Shown one piece after another: positions 10,691 through 25,500 of a stretch of DNA of 64,000 nt (positions are counted from its first letter, which is position 1; every line of letters begins with the position of its first letter). Below the pieces are notes generated by a model. The model had not been told where the DNA came from. It did not search any database and worked only from the letters and a program-made list of their open reading frames with translations. Both the position numbers and the translations under genes were made by a program. This DNA is from Strix aluco (taxonomy: Eukaryota > Chordata > Aves > Strigiformes > Strigidae), in contig NC_133940.1 in the NCBI RefSeq assembly GCF_031877795.1, positions 8,185,985-8,249,984 of the forward strand, given 5' to 3'.

Positions 10691-13600
10691 TTTGAAAAAA
10701 ACAAGTTTAAGAACAATAGTACACTATTAGAGCACATAGAGAAAATAGTCTGGGTAAGCAAAAAATCATACACCTACCTTCTTCCAAATTTGACCTATTA
10801 ATCTATAACGCTAACAGGATTTTTTTTAGAATTAAAACTCTTCCTTGTTTTCAAAACAAGCATTACCTGGCATGAGACCGTGATAAGGATCTGAATGTTT
10901 TGTGGAAGATTTTTGCAGAGATTTTTACGAAGAGAAGTACAAAGGTGATTCAAACTTTGTCCTCGTATTTGCTATTCATCTAACTAACGAAGTTAAAGAA
11001 ATCCAAATGCCTAAAGACGGGAAAGGGGCATGCATATCTTAGAGATGGAGAGTAAGATTAGCAATAACATGGCTGTTTATGGTTCTTGATTTGAACAGTT
11101 TCTTTTATTCATCATTAAAGAGGGACTCACCCCGCCATTTCAGAATTTCAGTCTCTGTGGTTGAACCATGTCCTGGATTTTCATGCTCTAACACAATTAT
11201 CCTGCAGGCAGTCAAATATAAGATTTCCTCTCCTTTCCTGTTCATGTCTCATGTACATCCATGAGTACGCATGATGTTCTTCTCTAATTTGGTATCCTCC
11301 AGCACAAGCACTTCTTCATCCATTACTGCAATCAAGGCTGATGCTGGAGGATAAAACAAAGAGAGAAAAAACAGTACTGGAACTTGAGAAGAATTGGTCT
11401 ATGCTGTGAACACATATTGAATAACAGGAGGAATATATTGGTATTTATTGCAATCTGCCCATGGCTATAACAGCTGAATGGTCCCTGTTATATGTATATT
11501 TTCAGTGTTTTACAACCTTAGGAAAAGCATTGATAAGAATACATAGACTATTTCAACCCATCAAAGATTCATCTAATAAAGGACCTGGCAGTTGGAAACA
11601 TTTCCCTGCTAGGGACTCCCTCTATCCTAGGTGCTTTACTTGCTCCAATAACATTTCCTATAAAGAACACTTGGGGTTTTTTTTTGTTTGTTTGTTTTTT
11701 GTTTTTAATCTAACATGTCTCCATAGCAGCAGAAAGTTAATCTTTAATTGATGAATGCAAAAGCTTAGACAAACCACAAACGCACTATTCAACATGTCAG
11801 GCTTACAAAGGAAGTTCTGGTTCTATCAGGTTTCCACACCACATACAGCTGCAACATTGGCTTATATTACTAATCACTTGCAGTATTTGTGTCTTGGGTT
11901 GTAACAGATGGTGTTTGTGAGGCATGCAAAAGCTTCAGATAGCCAAATGGTACAGCAGTTGAGATAAGGAAAAAAATCCTCAAAACAAAATACCCATCCC
12001 TACTGCGGAGGCTGGAATGTGAGCAGTGTTTAAATTATTCCTAGTCTCTGCAAGCACAGTGGATTTACAGACTCTTAACCCTAAATAGGACTAGATTCAA
12101 TCTTTCATATTTCATTAGCCCAGTAAATCTGCACACCACCAGCTAATAGACATGAAGCACAGCAACACAAGACAAGCCACAACACAGGAAAGTTTTGTTC
12201 CTGACACTTTGAGGAGCCTGGGCACCAGATTACACCAGCACAGCTCAGGTGTAGCTCACAGGTGTTCCAGTAACGTCTCAGTTCTGGGGGCAAAAAGTAG
12301 TACCCCACGTGCTAGGGCACTTGAAAATTCATCATTCATTAAAAATTCACCATTCATTCAATTCGCTCATCTGTGGAGAGTGTAGTAACCTGCTCTATAG
12401 CAGTCCAATAAGCTGTAATTCTCAGTGCTGAGCTGTTGGCAGGTAATTTTTAGGGGACTTCTATGAGCCTCCACCTCTGGGGAATCATTTTCAGCCACGA
12501 GCTTTCTTGCCTACATGCTGACCTGGCTTAATAGACATGGACAATGCATGAAGGACACAATGCACATCTTCATACCAGCACTTAACTTACTGACATCTCA
12601 GGAGATCTCTCAGCAATTTCACATGTTTAACAAAGAAAGAAAGATGCTAGAGCCCTGGGCAGCTGCCAGACAAGACTACCTAGGCTTGTTCTGAGATGAA
12701 AGAATAGAGACAACAGAACTAATTTCTGTCAACTTTTTGCTGGATTCAAGTTAATAGTAGGTCTTTCTAATAGCGTTTTCAAATAATGCAGTAATAAAAT
12801 TATGACTGTTTGCCTATTGCCTTTGGTTAAGTAACCATCATTAAGCAATACAGCATGAGTGTTAGATGGGGGAAAAAAGCAAACTTCACAACTAAAAACT
12901 GTAGCTGATATTGTACTTTTTTGGACAACAAAATAACCCCTCCCCAATTTCTATCATTCATTCCATATCTTCCTTTTAGACTAAAACCACAGGAACAAGA
13001 CAAAGATTATTTGTTCTTCATTCAATAAAAGAGAATGCCTCTAAAAATAATTTGGAAGAAAGTCCTTTTTTAGAAATAAAACTTTTAGAAGATACTCTGA
13101 CCACTGTTAGACACCATTATGCAGAGCTGACTCGCATTATATTGAACACAGCTGTGCTCACTTATTTCTCTATTTCCAAGGGTTGTTAGCACTGAAAAAC
13201 CAACCTGCATTGCTTTTAAAACTCTTCCAACACAGAGGCTTCAGATTCTCTCACCACTAGCCAGTGGTGAGAGAATTTTATGGTGATATTCATGCTGCCT
13301 TTGCTTTTAAAGCTGCCTAGTTTTGTTTAAATGATGATAATATTTAAGCACAATGCCAGTCTGAATAGCCCTTACTACAGGTTTACGTGACCTTGACATG
13401 CAGCAGCACTGACATTTATTACCAGTGATACCTGGATGATATTTTTGATGTCTTACTATCAAATTTGGAACCACTGAGAAGAAAAATATTTTACTATTAC
13501 TCTCCATTGAAGCAGGACTGGTTCTGTAGAGGAATGCTCAAGAACATCACCACCAAATCTTGTTACTGCAGAACACAAAGCACATAGAATTAATACAGCA

Positions 13601-14948
13601 ATAAAATACAGAAAAATGTGCTTGACCAGACCATTTCAGATAATGCACAGGTGGAAGCAGAACACCTCATTCACTGAGGATTTATATGAGTACCCAACAA
13701 AGCACACCTGATCACATCCTTCTGTGACTGCAAAACTACAGTCACCTGCCCAGATAATCAGCACTTGCCCTTCTTCCTCGGCATGTCAGGCTTACAAAAA
13801 AGCCAGTAACCTGATGCTTCTCTGAGTGCTTTCAAAGGGCCTGATCCTGAAAGAAGCAAGTGTTTTCTCAGGTCTTCTCTCAGAGAGGCCAGAAGAGAGT
13901 TGAGATAAACTTCAGCACTGCACATGACAGGCACATGATGTAACCATTCGCTTCTGCTGTACCATAAAATTATGAGGAAGTCAATGCAAGCCGAAAAAAA
14001 TGGCTCAGCATATATAGGCCATAGAGAGGCTCTCAAGAACCCAGTACCTACTCCTAGTTGTACTGGAGACCTCATGGATAGCCTCACAAAGGTCATCTCT
14101 TCTCTTCCTCAGGTCTTCAATTTATCTTACTATAAAATAACAGCACAAATCATCAGCACAATATTTTTTTTTTTTTAAACCATCACCAGTATCACAGCAC
14201 CTTACAAGGATTTACTTGCTTCCTCTCATTGCGCAATAGAGCCATGGGCAGAAAAAACAGAGGCATGCTCCTTCAGACACACAGAGGCCAGTGTTAATGC
14301 TAACTACTCCTGCAGCACTCTGTAGCGAGCTACGTTGTGTGCATTTAATTGGCAATTCTCATATCTAGCTCCTTCCCAACCTTTTTTGTTCCACAACAGT
14401 CAGAACACTTCAGTGGTTGATCAGGCAACACTTCTGTCAGTTGTGTCCTCTACTGCTACCATTAACGACCAAGCAGGCGGATCCAATTTGCGCTGAAAAT
14501 CTCTCTACTTTGGGAGCTGAATGTGGAACTAACCTTGTGCCACAGGAATACACCAGATATTGAACTTGAGGTTGTTGGCAGTAAAAGCAGAAGGTCTGAA
14601 CTGGAGGCCTTCCTACATGGCAGCCATCTTGCAGTAGACATATCAGCATCTTAGGTGTACCACCCACTGGAGAGGTAAAATCACATGCTACAGTAACACA
14701 AGCTACATTTTTAGTATTATTAGGTAAAATCCTGGACCACTTGATTTCTATTAATGGTTAAAAAGGAAACAGTTTCTCAAAGAGGCAATCAGTCTTGCTA
14801 AAGTACATGAGCATAAACTGAATCAGAGCTTCAGAAACTCACTTTACATTTTATGTAAAAATAGAAAAAGTAATATATGCAATAGAGCCATTAAAATGCA
14901 TGTGCATTTGTGTGCAAGTTCTCTTTCTTCTCTTCCTTTCCTTCCCAG
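10691..14948. other. Intergenic DNA with one hairpin, no gene recognised
   Basis: No gene was recognised. A T/G-rich run lies at about 11678-11707, and a perfect inverted repeat at 13245-13276 is listed separately. Open frames of 60-112 codons here (for example 13758-14096, minus strand) have no recognisable content. Confidence 0.5.
13245..13276. repeat. Perfect inverted repeat, 14-bp arms, 4-nt loop
   Basis: ATTCTCTCACCACT at 13245-13258 is exactly reverse-complemented at 13263-13276 with AGCC between. The arms do not extend further on either side. If transcribed it would form a compact hairpin, too short for a typical microRNA precursor. It could be the scar of a small palindromic insertion. 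Confidence 0.85.
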
Positions 14949-15185
14949 CTTGATAACTATATTGTTGATAGGAATAAAATATCAGCCTTTACTTGTACAC
15001 ATACCCGAGATCTTGTAAGTCATTACAACGTGTTTTTGAGATTTGCCACTTCACTGCTCTATAAAAAGCTTCCTGAAAAAGTATTAACAGATGGCCTCTT
15101 ACTCTCTGAGACTGTTCGCAATACACCAGATGGCAACCTGAAAGAGAAAATCCAACTTACATTTTCAAAACTGAAAGAAATGTGA
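14949..15185 (+). CDS. Possible terminal coding exon, function unknown
   Basis: A long pyrimidine tract ending in CAG (14920-14948) makes a strong splice acceptor. It is followed by 78 in-frame codons ending with TGA at 15183-15185, and then AATAAA only 13 bases later (15198-15203). The frame begins LDNYIVD and ends FSKLKEM, with a basic, leucine-rich second half. No protein family was recognised and no upstream partner exon could be found. Open stretches of this length occur by chance in AT-rich DNA, so the support is the combination of acceptor, frame and polyadenylation signal. Alternatives are a lncRNA terminal exon or coincidence. Confidence 0.2.
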   Translation, partial: LDNYIVDRNKISAFTCTHTRDLVSHYNVFLRFATSLLYKKLPEKVLTDGLLLSETVRNTPDGNLKEKIQLTFSKLKEM

Positions 15186-17738
15186 CAATATCCTCACAAT
15201 AAATATACAGCATGAAGGTAGCAATAAATGATCCGTTTGAAGCAAACTGGCTTTCTTTATTTAAGCAGTGAATCCAGCCCTCATTTTATAACATATTGCA
15301 GAATGCTTCATATCCAATGCTGGAAGTAATTTCTGATGCAAGCAGAAAGTTTGCTTTAAATGAGCAACAGATTTATGAGAGGCAAGGTTATTTGAAAGAG
15401 TGAAAAAATGGGCCAATAGCCTTGGGGGTTAAGACTTTGTATACTGGATCCCTGGTATCTGGTTTGTGTCTGAGAACTAGTCAGTAGGTTGCAGCGGTTT
15501 TGCTATTAATGTTAGAAGCATTAAACCCAACTTGCCAGTCAGGCTTTTGTTAGGGGAAGGTAATAACTGTTCCAGACACATACTGCTTTCAAGCTTTCCT
15601 ATTCACCTGCTAGACAGCAGCTTAGCTCAGCTCACAAGAACTGGAGAGCTCTGCTAAATGGAGTCAACCACTCACAGTGTTACTAGCTGTTCTTTGGAGC
15701 TGGGACTAGCATTTAGATGAATCAGGATATCCTTCAGATAGAGGGAGTAATCCCTGCCCCACAACAAGTCCCACTAAAACACAAGGACCACTGGTGGGGT
15801 TAGAGATGTCTTCCAGCACACATCAGGAAACCTAAGAGGTCTTCGTACTTGTACAGTATCAGCATCATAGAACTAATTTTTTTGATAAATCTTTGAGGTG
15901 TTGCTGCAATTTCAGTAACATTCATCTACATTGTGATCCTGTTCCTAATGGCAAAGCCCCAAGGGATTCTGAAGAGATTAAAACAATTCTTAAGGGGAGG
16001 ACAGGTGACTTCCCAACAATCTCACACCATGGATCAGTGTAATTGTTCCTAGCAAGTTCACCTTTCACATGCAGGACACACCTGGGAAGCCCACTGATTT
16101 CTTCCTCCAAAGCCTCTCCAAAGAGGTACCTAGAGACTGGCAGTGGAAACACAAATGTCTACACCTGCCTTCATGGAAATAGAGTTATCTGTTGTGCCAC
16201 TAGGTTTTAAGCAGAATTCCCTATTGAAGTCAATATGCCATAAGCACAAAATTGCCTGTAGGACAAATTATAAAATTACAAACTAGACAGCTGTCCTACC
16301 ATTGCCCATAAAAGGAAGCCATTTCTATAAAACTACTATTTATTATTAATATTATAAAATATTTATAATGATACCAGATGTATGAAATTTGTCACAGAGA
16401 GAGTTTCCCTCTTTGCTTTCTCGTTGGCAATAAGCCCATTTTCACAAGCTATAAACAATAACAAAAAAATTCTATGGAGATAAGACAATAATAGGACTAA
16501 AGCTGGGCTTTCTGTACGAGTGTAGCACCACGTAGCTAAATGACCTTTTTTGTTAGTCCAAGATAGTAGACCACATGGGCAGATTGGAGAGTTTCAGAGA
16601 AGAGGAGACGAAATCTGCTAAATTCCAACCCTTTAAAGTCAACTACAGTATGCCCACAGCTTTCATCTGGAGCTGGAACAACACGTTCACCCTAAAACAA
16701 ACATTGTTTTAGTTGCCTGTTAACATTGTGCAACTTCATCATCCATAATGGTAAAGACTTCACTTGTACGAAAATTAATCTTCAGAAGAACATAGAATAA
16801 AGCAACATCTCAGTATGAATATTATTAATGTTTTTTCAGTCATTATCCAAGTCACCAGTACGATGCTTAAGTAGCAGTGTTTAAATGGTCTTTTGTATCT
16901 GATAAAAAAGTGGTGGTTTAGGATCTTGAGACTGCCCAGTTTGGAAAATGACAGTATCAGATCCCCCTAGTTTTATTACTCATTCAACTGCTGTTCAAGA
17001 TATGAGCTCACCTCATCCAGTTCCCACCTGGTGCTCATCACCTTCTGGAATCAGGCCAGACAACCACCTTCACCCCTCGCAACGACACACCAATGCACAT
17101 GCCCTGATTGCACTACTGCCTCCATCCAACTACCACGCTCCTCGTGGAGCCACTTGAAAAGCTCAGATACATTGCTAGGAAAGGGAATGGTAATTGCATT
17201 GCTTTCATCTGTCTTCTTCACATAGGTGCTAAGTTCTGCAAGGCAGGAGCTGTGTCTTAGGTCACATGCTCCTTCCTGCTCTGGCACTCCTCTAACTTCT
17301 TGGTGAGCTAAATCAACAGAAGAAAAAAAAAAAAGTGAAAAGTGTTTTTTGTTGGGTTATCAAGCTGAACCAGCTCCCAGGGAATCAGACATGCACCAAC
17401 AGAAGGGTGAGGGCAGAGCCAGCCAGCTGTGAACAGCAGCAGGGAGGTGGGACCGTCCCTGCTATTGGCAGTCAGCTCAGGCACAGCACAAAGCCTCCCC
17501 CCGCCGTGGTTTGCACGGTGTCTGGCACAACTGGGCCCTTATCCAGTTGGAGTCTCTAGACCCAACTGAGAATGGGAGATTTGAAACACTGAACATTTTC
17601 TAGTAAAAAAAGCACACGGCACCACTTAAACTAGAAGTCTACCTTTGCCATTTGAGTGAAACAATGCAAATCTCCTAATCCCAGTGGCTTTCATGCAGTC
17701 ATACCAGCAGAGAACTTGATTTACTTTATGAAAATGTT

Positions 17739-17756
17739 AAAAAAAAAAAAAAAAAA
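17739..17756. repeat. Poly(A) tract, 18 bp
   Basis: An uninterrupted run of A. The upstream sequence is not recognisable as a retrotransposon, so a retroposon tail cannot be confirmed. Confidence 0.9.
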
Positions 17757-19508
17757 GAGTTCCCATTACATTTCATTTCCCCTATTCATTCAATGATGAA
17801 ATGCACGAAGGTCCTCATTTCTACCCCACAAGCTTGGGTTTCCATTTTAAAACTGATTGAATGGCAGGGGATAACGGATGATGACGGCCTGTCACCATGC
17901 ACTTCTGGAGCTGGCAGGCTGGAGTGGAGTGCTTTGCCAATGTACAAGCTCAAGAAACAGAGATGCCAGACCCTAAGAGATGACTGCACTGGGCTTTTAA
18001 AAGCAGTTTCATTGTTAAACCTCCAGTCAGTGACTGCTGTCTATGAAGATCTTTTTGCCTTGCTGGCACTAAGGAGGGAGGTGCTGGTATCACGCCAAAT
18101 GGGCAAGGGTTACTAATCATGAAGTAGCAATCATGAAAACGCAAGCTGGCCACAAGAGTTAAGCTGCTGTGCAGCTTGAAGGCTGCCTGGAGAAGAGAAC
18201 TGAGGAAAGGGACACTACTTTTCACCCTGATCCCAGTTCCAAATGTAACTATTGTTAATAATATCCTTACAAAACTAAATGCCAAGCCTCAAACTCATCC
18301 CCATTGTCCCGCCCACAACATTTCCAAGGCATAATCATTTCTTAAAACCAGCCACTTTTAGACTAATGCATTTTGCTGCTCCAACACAAGAGGTCTCCTC
18401 TCCTGTGTTTACAGCTCACAATAGGAACCCCACTGACGTGGTTTTATATCTTTAAGTTTTCAGTTCAAATTACACTGAGAGCTTCTTAATGCAAACATGA
18501 CTTTATATTCTCCCCATACAACAGGTTCCCCATGAACTTGTCTGTACAGATAGTAATCAATCTGCACTGAGGAAACACATGTATCAGAGACTTTCTTTTA
18601 TTCTTTCTTATGCTTCTCTTGAATTTAAGGAGGGGAAAAAATAAAATAAAAAAAAAAGAGAGCGCCAAAGTGCAGAATCCAGCTGAAATGAAACCTTTGG
18701 CTCAGTTTTGAGAAGCCTGTGTTAGCATAACAGCCTTTACTCTCTTATTTCAGTAAGAGATTTTTGGAGTGCAATGAGCTTGGTGAAGTCTTGGGCATCT
18801 GGACTGATGGCAGGCCTGTCACTCTTGGTAGCCATTACAATGAGAAAAGCTTGCATTTCTCATCTTGATATTATTCATTAGAATTATACCATTCATTATT
18901 GCTGTTAATATTTTACATTCGAGAAATACTAGGTCTGGTTCCACTCTTACTGACATAAATTACAATGTCGCTTGCAAGCGTAAAACTGGTGTGAGGGAAG
19001 GAAATGGGACTTGTCTAAGATGACTATCAGAATGCCTTGGCCTAGGTTTCTTTATGTGGGGCAGCGGGGGGGAATCAGCTGAGACAAGAATGCTGGGAAA
19101 CAGCAATTTCTTCTTCATAAAGAGTTAGAGCACAGCTCTTAGGAGCGCAGCATTCAAATAAGAATCAGCATTTTAGCTGGAGACAAATGCACTAATCACG
19201 GTCATGAACACAGCTGAACTAAATGTCTCAGCAAAACCACTCAGTAATGGCATTAGTCATGATAAAGGAAATGAGTATTTTCAGGATAGGACACACTCAG
19301 AGAATACAAACAGAATCCTTTATGCCTGCTTCTATGGAGGAATGATTCAGAGTATGTATTTGAACAACTTGCTACTAAAATAGCAGCACAGTTCAAGACA
19401 TTCTGTAAAGAAATGTGTCTGGAAGAGAAAGAGCTGCTCCATAAATTGTTTTTTAATTGTCCAGATGACCAATTCCTCTATCACCAAGCAGGAACAGTTT
19501 CACAGAGG

Positions 19509-19536
19509 AAAAAAAAAAAAAAAAAAAAAAAAAAAA
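19509..19536. repeat. Poly(A) tract, 28 bp
   Basis: The longest homopolymer in the window: 28 consecutive A. It might be the tail of a retroposed sequence, but the preceding 300 bases show no recognisable coding or SINE content. Confidence 0.9.
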
Positions 19537-22500
19537 GGAATGATTACAGGAACAGTAAGGGGTTTTTTTAAAAAATAAATTGAAACAACAACAATATTTT
19601 ACCTTTAAGCATTCCTAAACTAACCCTTTATTAAAAAGTGACTGATCTATATGAAGTTGTAAGGACATGACAAATAGGACTTTGAGCCTATTTGTAAAGT
19701 AATCTACTCTTAACCATCTCTGCTTCACACACCAATCTTTTATTCCAAACACATTAGCCAGCACTGTCTGAAGAAAATGCCAATGCAACTGAAGAGATTA
19801 TACAAAGATTTAGCAGTAAAAATTCCTAGAAATCAGGTTGTTTCTAAAATACATATCACATGGAAATGTGCAACTTAATATAATTTGTTCTTACATAGTA
19901 AAAGAGTGATAATTTCTTAATTGTTTAAAATTTGGAAGCACTAATTCCAACATGGTTCTAATATGAAAAAATAGACAGTAGAAGCATTCCAGAGCTCTGG
20001 TCACATATCTCAGTGACTTACAGGTGATGATGATTAACCATATCACAAGCCTTCATTTCAAATGCAAAATAAAATATCTAGTGGTAGCTAATACCCCACA
20101 GCTTATGATTTTCTGTCTCATGTTCTCTCACATTCTTTGATGTGTTACTGACCTCTAGTCGAGGAGCTCTGGAATTACAGGGTAGAGCCGCTCCCATGTA
20201 TGTGGATGACATCTGAAGAACTATTACAAAATCCTAACAAAGAAGTGAAAAGCTGGAGGACTTTTGCCTCCTTTCAGCTGTGGTCACGAAAAAGAGGCAA
20301 TGCAAAGTGCAGACAACACTATCTGTAAAGCAGGTGGAAGGTTACATAAGGTTTGTGTGTGAGATTTGATGTAGGAACATCATGTGTTTACACTTCCTAG
20401 TTTTTAGTTTTAATGTCTTGTGACTCATTTAAACCTCTCAAGGGAAGTGAAATGTTATTGATCTGCAATTAAGGGCACGAGAAACTTTGAGAAATCCAGA
20501 CGTGGCTACTGTTTCAAACTAATAAATGTGAGAGAGAGAAGGGAGAGATGCAAGAGAGATGCGGGAGCCTCATGAAGCCTAACAAGAATAGAAATTCCAT
20601 CCTGTGCTACCAAAACCTTGTCACGTAAACCCTCTACATTCCTGAGAAGTGAACAACTGACCTTAAAACACAGAATAGCAAGATATTTTTTTCTGGCAGA
20701 AAAGAAACCTTACGCAGTTACCCACTCAGGCAGGTCTCTTCAGCCCACTGGCTTCCTTTGGTGACACTAGCACTGGGATACATGTGCCACAGTCTTCTGG
20801 CACTGGTTCAGCAAAGCATTTTAAACACACACATAGCTAACACACTTAATTGTTTTACTGAATAGAAATGTACTTAAGTGCATGGTTTAGTGCTTTACTA
20901 GGTCAGGGCCTCTCTGTATTTAATAAAGGTAGATGAAGGTTAGAACTTACTTCTTTCACAAAGTGGATATTAAAAGAATCCTTAGACAAACCATCACTTA
21001 CAAAGGCAGGGAAAAATTCTGATCTGCACAGGTTTACATCAAAAAGAACATCATTGCTTTCATAGAGCAACATGGAACAAATATAGAAGATACATGAGGT
21101 GTTTCCACCAAGTATTATCTTGGAAAAGCATAGTTGCAGGCAAGAGTAACAGTTACAGAAGAAAATAACCCTCAAAAGAAGTGAGGGTTTGCAAATTCTT
21201 AAAATATGAAGACCCATTTAAAGCAAACCCATCACAGCTTCCCTGTCCAGAATGCTATACCTCCAAAATAAATAGCTTTAATCTGTGCTAATCTTATTTC
21301 AGCAAAGAAAAGCTAAAGCTGGCGACACGAAAATGATTATACTATCAAGCTCAATAAGCCAATCTATTTGTTTTTAACATCCCTGACCTTGATTTTGTTT
21401 AGTAAAACAAGGTATCCAAGTTTTCCAGCAGAGCAGATAAAGGAAAAAGATGAGTATCCCACAGCTGCACGTAATGAGGACTCCCTAAGTAATGGATGAC
21501 ATCCTTCTTGCTGTGAAATATTTGAGAGGGCTCAAGTAAAGAGAATCATTTCCTTCAGCACAAGATCAAACTCACTTTGAAAACAGGAAAATGTGGGAAG
21601 TATTATGCAAGGCTGTAGGTTCAATCAAGGATAGATATTATACACTTCATACCTGCCAAGATTTGTCTTCTAGGAATTATATCCTAATTCTATTACCAGG
21701 AAAAGATTTCAGAAAAGGCTCTGTTCTTTAAAGCTGGAATAGCAGACAGAGATCAAAACAAACTTTTTCCAGACATGTGATTAATACTTGCCCTTTTATT
21801 AGGCAATTTGTTGGGAGAAAAAGCCCTGCTTAAAATTCACTGCAGCTCTCTGGCCAGGGGAAGCATTTCTTTGGCTCTGCAGGGGCTGCGCAGCCTGGCT
21901 TTCCAGCAAGGAGGAGAGGGAGGAGTGTCCTTCCAACAGCAGCAGCGGGGTGAGCCTGCGAGGCAGTACAACAAAGCTCGATGGTGGCGGGCTAAGAGGG
22001 GAAATGGAAGAAAAAGCTGCTGCTCCATTTCTCAGAGAATTACCACTAGCCTTTTCCAGTTGGGCACCTGTTCTTTATGGCAGCATCTCCTCAATTTAGA
22101 CTACTTTGTGTCATCTGTAGACCACATTTGGAAAGCTTTGAAAAAGCAACAACGGGCTTGGGTTAAAAGCACCAGATAAGGAATCAATGTCCTTTTAGAT
22201 CCATGTCTGCTCACAGTTCTTGTCCAACCTCGAGTGCAAATTTCAACTCTCTAGGCTGGAGTCCCCCACCTGTAAAGGAGCAGCAATCTTCCCTGACTGC
22301 CTCTCTGTCGTTTAGTCTGAGCACTGGGGCAAGGATACCACTCTCTTTCTAAAGCACTGCGACAGAAATGGCCTAAACCCAACTCCAGCCTTCAACACTG
22401 TGCTAATGTGAATAATTATTTGTGGAGTCAGATTAGAATTGGCAATTTTAATACCATGAGAAGCTGCATGAATTGGGATTTTTCCATCACTTCCTTGTTG

Positions 22501-25500
22501 CCAATATTTTGACGTTTTCCCACACGACAAAAATTACAAAGAATTCTGGTTTAAAAACTTGAATTGACACTTGTGAAATGAGCCATTTCATTTTGACAAA
22601 GGTAAACACTTTCCTTCTGAGGTCAGAATTTTTTGTTTTGACTTTATTATTTTCACAAAGTAATGGCGTTCTCATTTGTTATAATACCCTTTCATATTAT
22701 GTCAAAATTATGCAATATAGTAAAATTGAAATAAAATTGAAGCGAAGGTCTCTGATCTTATCAAAGCAAAACTTCTCAATAAAACTGTCACCAAAGCAAT
22801 ATCTCTACATAAGAGAGTTTGATTTAATCAAATAAACATTTTCCTGACAAAAAAAAAAAGACTGCAGTCAGATGATACTCAGCCAGCTCCTACAATCTCT
22901 ACAAAAGATGCATAAGCAGGACTTGCAGCTCAACAGACCCAAAGCATGACCAGACTCTGACTTCATTTCTACCCACTTTACCAAGCAGCTTCAGCAGGCT
23001 GCGTACGAGGAATCCAGCCCAGAGATCTGCTCAACATTTAGTGCAGGCTGGCCACAGGGCACGTTCAAACAATCCGGAATATGTAACCTACAGCTTTCCA
23101 GTTACACAGTAAGGAGTAAACTGGGAATCTTCAGCACAAGTGCATAACACAGTAGAAATTAAAGACTTCGATTCTACTATGGCATGGGGACCAAAAGAAA
23201 AGAGCAAGGGTTTTGAATACATGGATAATGCCAAATTAAGCATACTTGGGACAAAATCACAAGACACTGTCCAGAGTGCTTCAGAGATAAATTCCAAGAA
23301 CTTGTGCAGTCAACATGTACACAACATGTACCAAGCTTACAGATTTTATACCTAAAAACACGGAAATAAATTAAAGCAGAAACAGAAAGATCTGAGTACT
23401 TCCAGATGTCTGCAGTGCCTAAAACCAGAGATACAAAATACTTCCCTTTGCAGTCTTGCTCTCTTTAGATTTCTATCTTCTTGCTAGATCCTTATCTTTC
23501 AGATCATGACTTTATATTCGATTTCACTGTTCATTACATCTTACTGTTCCTTTTCTCTCTGCTGCTTCAGTTTATTATTTCCCAGTCCATGTCCAACTGC
23601 ACCTAGAGAAATATCACAAACTTTGCCATTTCCTCTTGCTTACTCAGAGCTCCATTACAGTTGCGGCCTTTGCACACTGCTGGATAAAAATGATGTTCTA
23701 CTACTCAGCACAGAGCCAAGTGTTAAAGACAGAGGGCAAAAGGCTCATTTTGCTGCTTCATATGGTAGATCTTGACATCGGTAGTCTATCTTCTTTCATA
23801 AGCAGAACTCCCACAGACTTTAAAAGGAGATCTGTGCATGTAGGCAGAGAAGAACATTGGAGTCAAGATCCACCCATGCAGATCTGAAGATAATTTTCAT
23901 TAGCTAGGAAGTCAAACACAGAAGCATAAAAAGTTTTGACACAGAGTCATCTTAACTTGGCTGGGAGTTTCTGATGTGAAGAGCAAGGAGGTCTATAGCC
24001 TAGAAAACTGTAAAGTGCTGAAAACCTGGTTACCAAGAGGGTAATTTCATTCTTTATGTAGCGTTTCACATTTGAATGCTAAGTAACCACTAGAGCTGGG
24101 GAAAAAAAAGAATAAAATAGAATTCCACATTCAGCGAAGGATCTCAGCTGCTACCACCAGCCACTTCCCAAATACAGTCTGAGATTCTCTATCCTAAAGG
24201 CCCGAAACATAAGCTGAGTATAGTGCCCTGCAAAAGCTGGGTGTTGACCATGACATTATGGCCATTTTGCCATCAGCAAGGGTGATATTGCTGCCTATCA
24301 GAGAAAACACACGTTACCACCAGGAATTAAGAAACACCCCGGATAGAAGCCTTGTGTCCATACCCCATCCTTCATGCTGTGGAACACTTGTTCCAGCAGG
24401 GGACTCCACTTGACCAATACAACACAGCAGCGAGTTACTAATACATAATTAACATGCAACAGTGATTAATTAGGTAACATCTGACCAATAGCCGGGACAC
24501 TCAGCTGCCCTTGCATGTCTCACCACACAAAAACACTTGCAACTTGCACAGACAGCTATTAATTCAGAATGTACCCCATTTCCCCCAGCAAGCACAGAGC
24601 GCAGGCCAAAGGGGGGATTCCAATCTGTTGCACAGCACAGTATGTAGCTACAGCATTTCCATACACTCCAGTGTGCACAGCATGCCTGAAATTAGACCCA
24701 CATCTTTCCCTTGCAAACAGCATGCTGCAAACATTCGAGTGTTACAAAGTACACCCAAATACACAGCCGTCTCCATCTTTTAAAGATTCCTAGTGCTTCT
24801 GCTTTCTACCTCGCATATTTACTTTGCTTTAAAAAGCTTTGATTTTAGGGTGTTGTACATCTATACGCTAGAAACAATGTCATGAGTTATGATTGACTGA
24901 TATACAGCTGTTTAGAGACCAAAATTTTAATTCCATTGCTTAATCCCTCCTGTACATTAGCTTATTAAGAGAGGCCTGTTTATTGACTCTGCTTTGTGCC
25001 AAGTGCTTACGACGGCTACTCTGGGTCCCCAGTGGAATCCCTCCATACATGTACCACAGGTAACAATTCCTGCTGATGCAGCATCATGCTGTTCTTCCAG
25101 CTGTTCTGGTGCCATCCTGAGAAATAGGGTCAGCACTGGCATCTCATTTATTTCCTGATGCTTGGCTTGCATCCTCTTCCCTCTAGAGAGAGCGCTGTTC
25201 ACAAGAGCACTTCACTTTTATTGCTCCTGTTAAGCTCTTTTGTTCTTCAGTGGAGGCTGCTCAGCCTAGCAAAGCCCACAGATCAGGCTCTCCAGGAGAA
25301 GCAGCATTTGGGTTTGTTTGAAAAAAAAAAATGTGCCTTCTCCCTTTGTCTCCGCTGGTTTTGCATTTTGCTGGACCAATTCCATAACAAAACTAACTCA
25401 CATCGCACTTACAAGAGCAAAGCTTTTTTTACTGCTGTGCCTCACTGGTCCTCAAAAACGTTATGCCTCAACTCAGCAGCGGGCAGAAGGAAACGGCTGG

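Noticed and set aside
10840-10862. CTTGTTTTCAAAACAAG palindrome
   Set aside because: Eight-base AT-rich arms are expected by chance in a window of this size.
21808-22179. 123-codon plus-strand frame in a GC-richer patch
   Set aside because: Gln/Ser/Arg-rich with no domain; GC rise is mild and has few CpGs.
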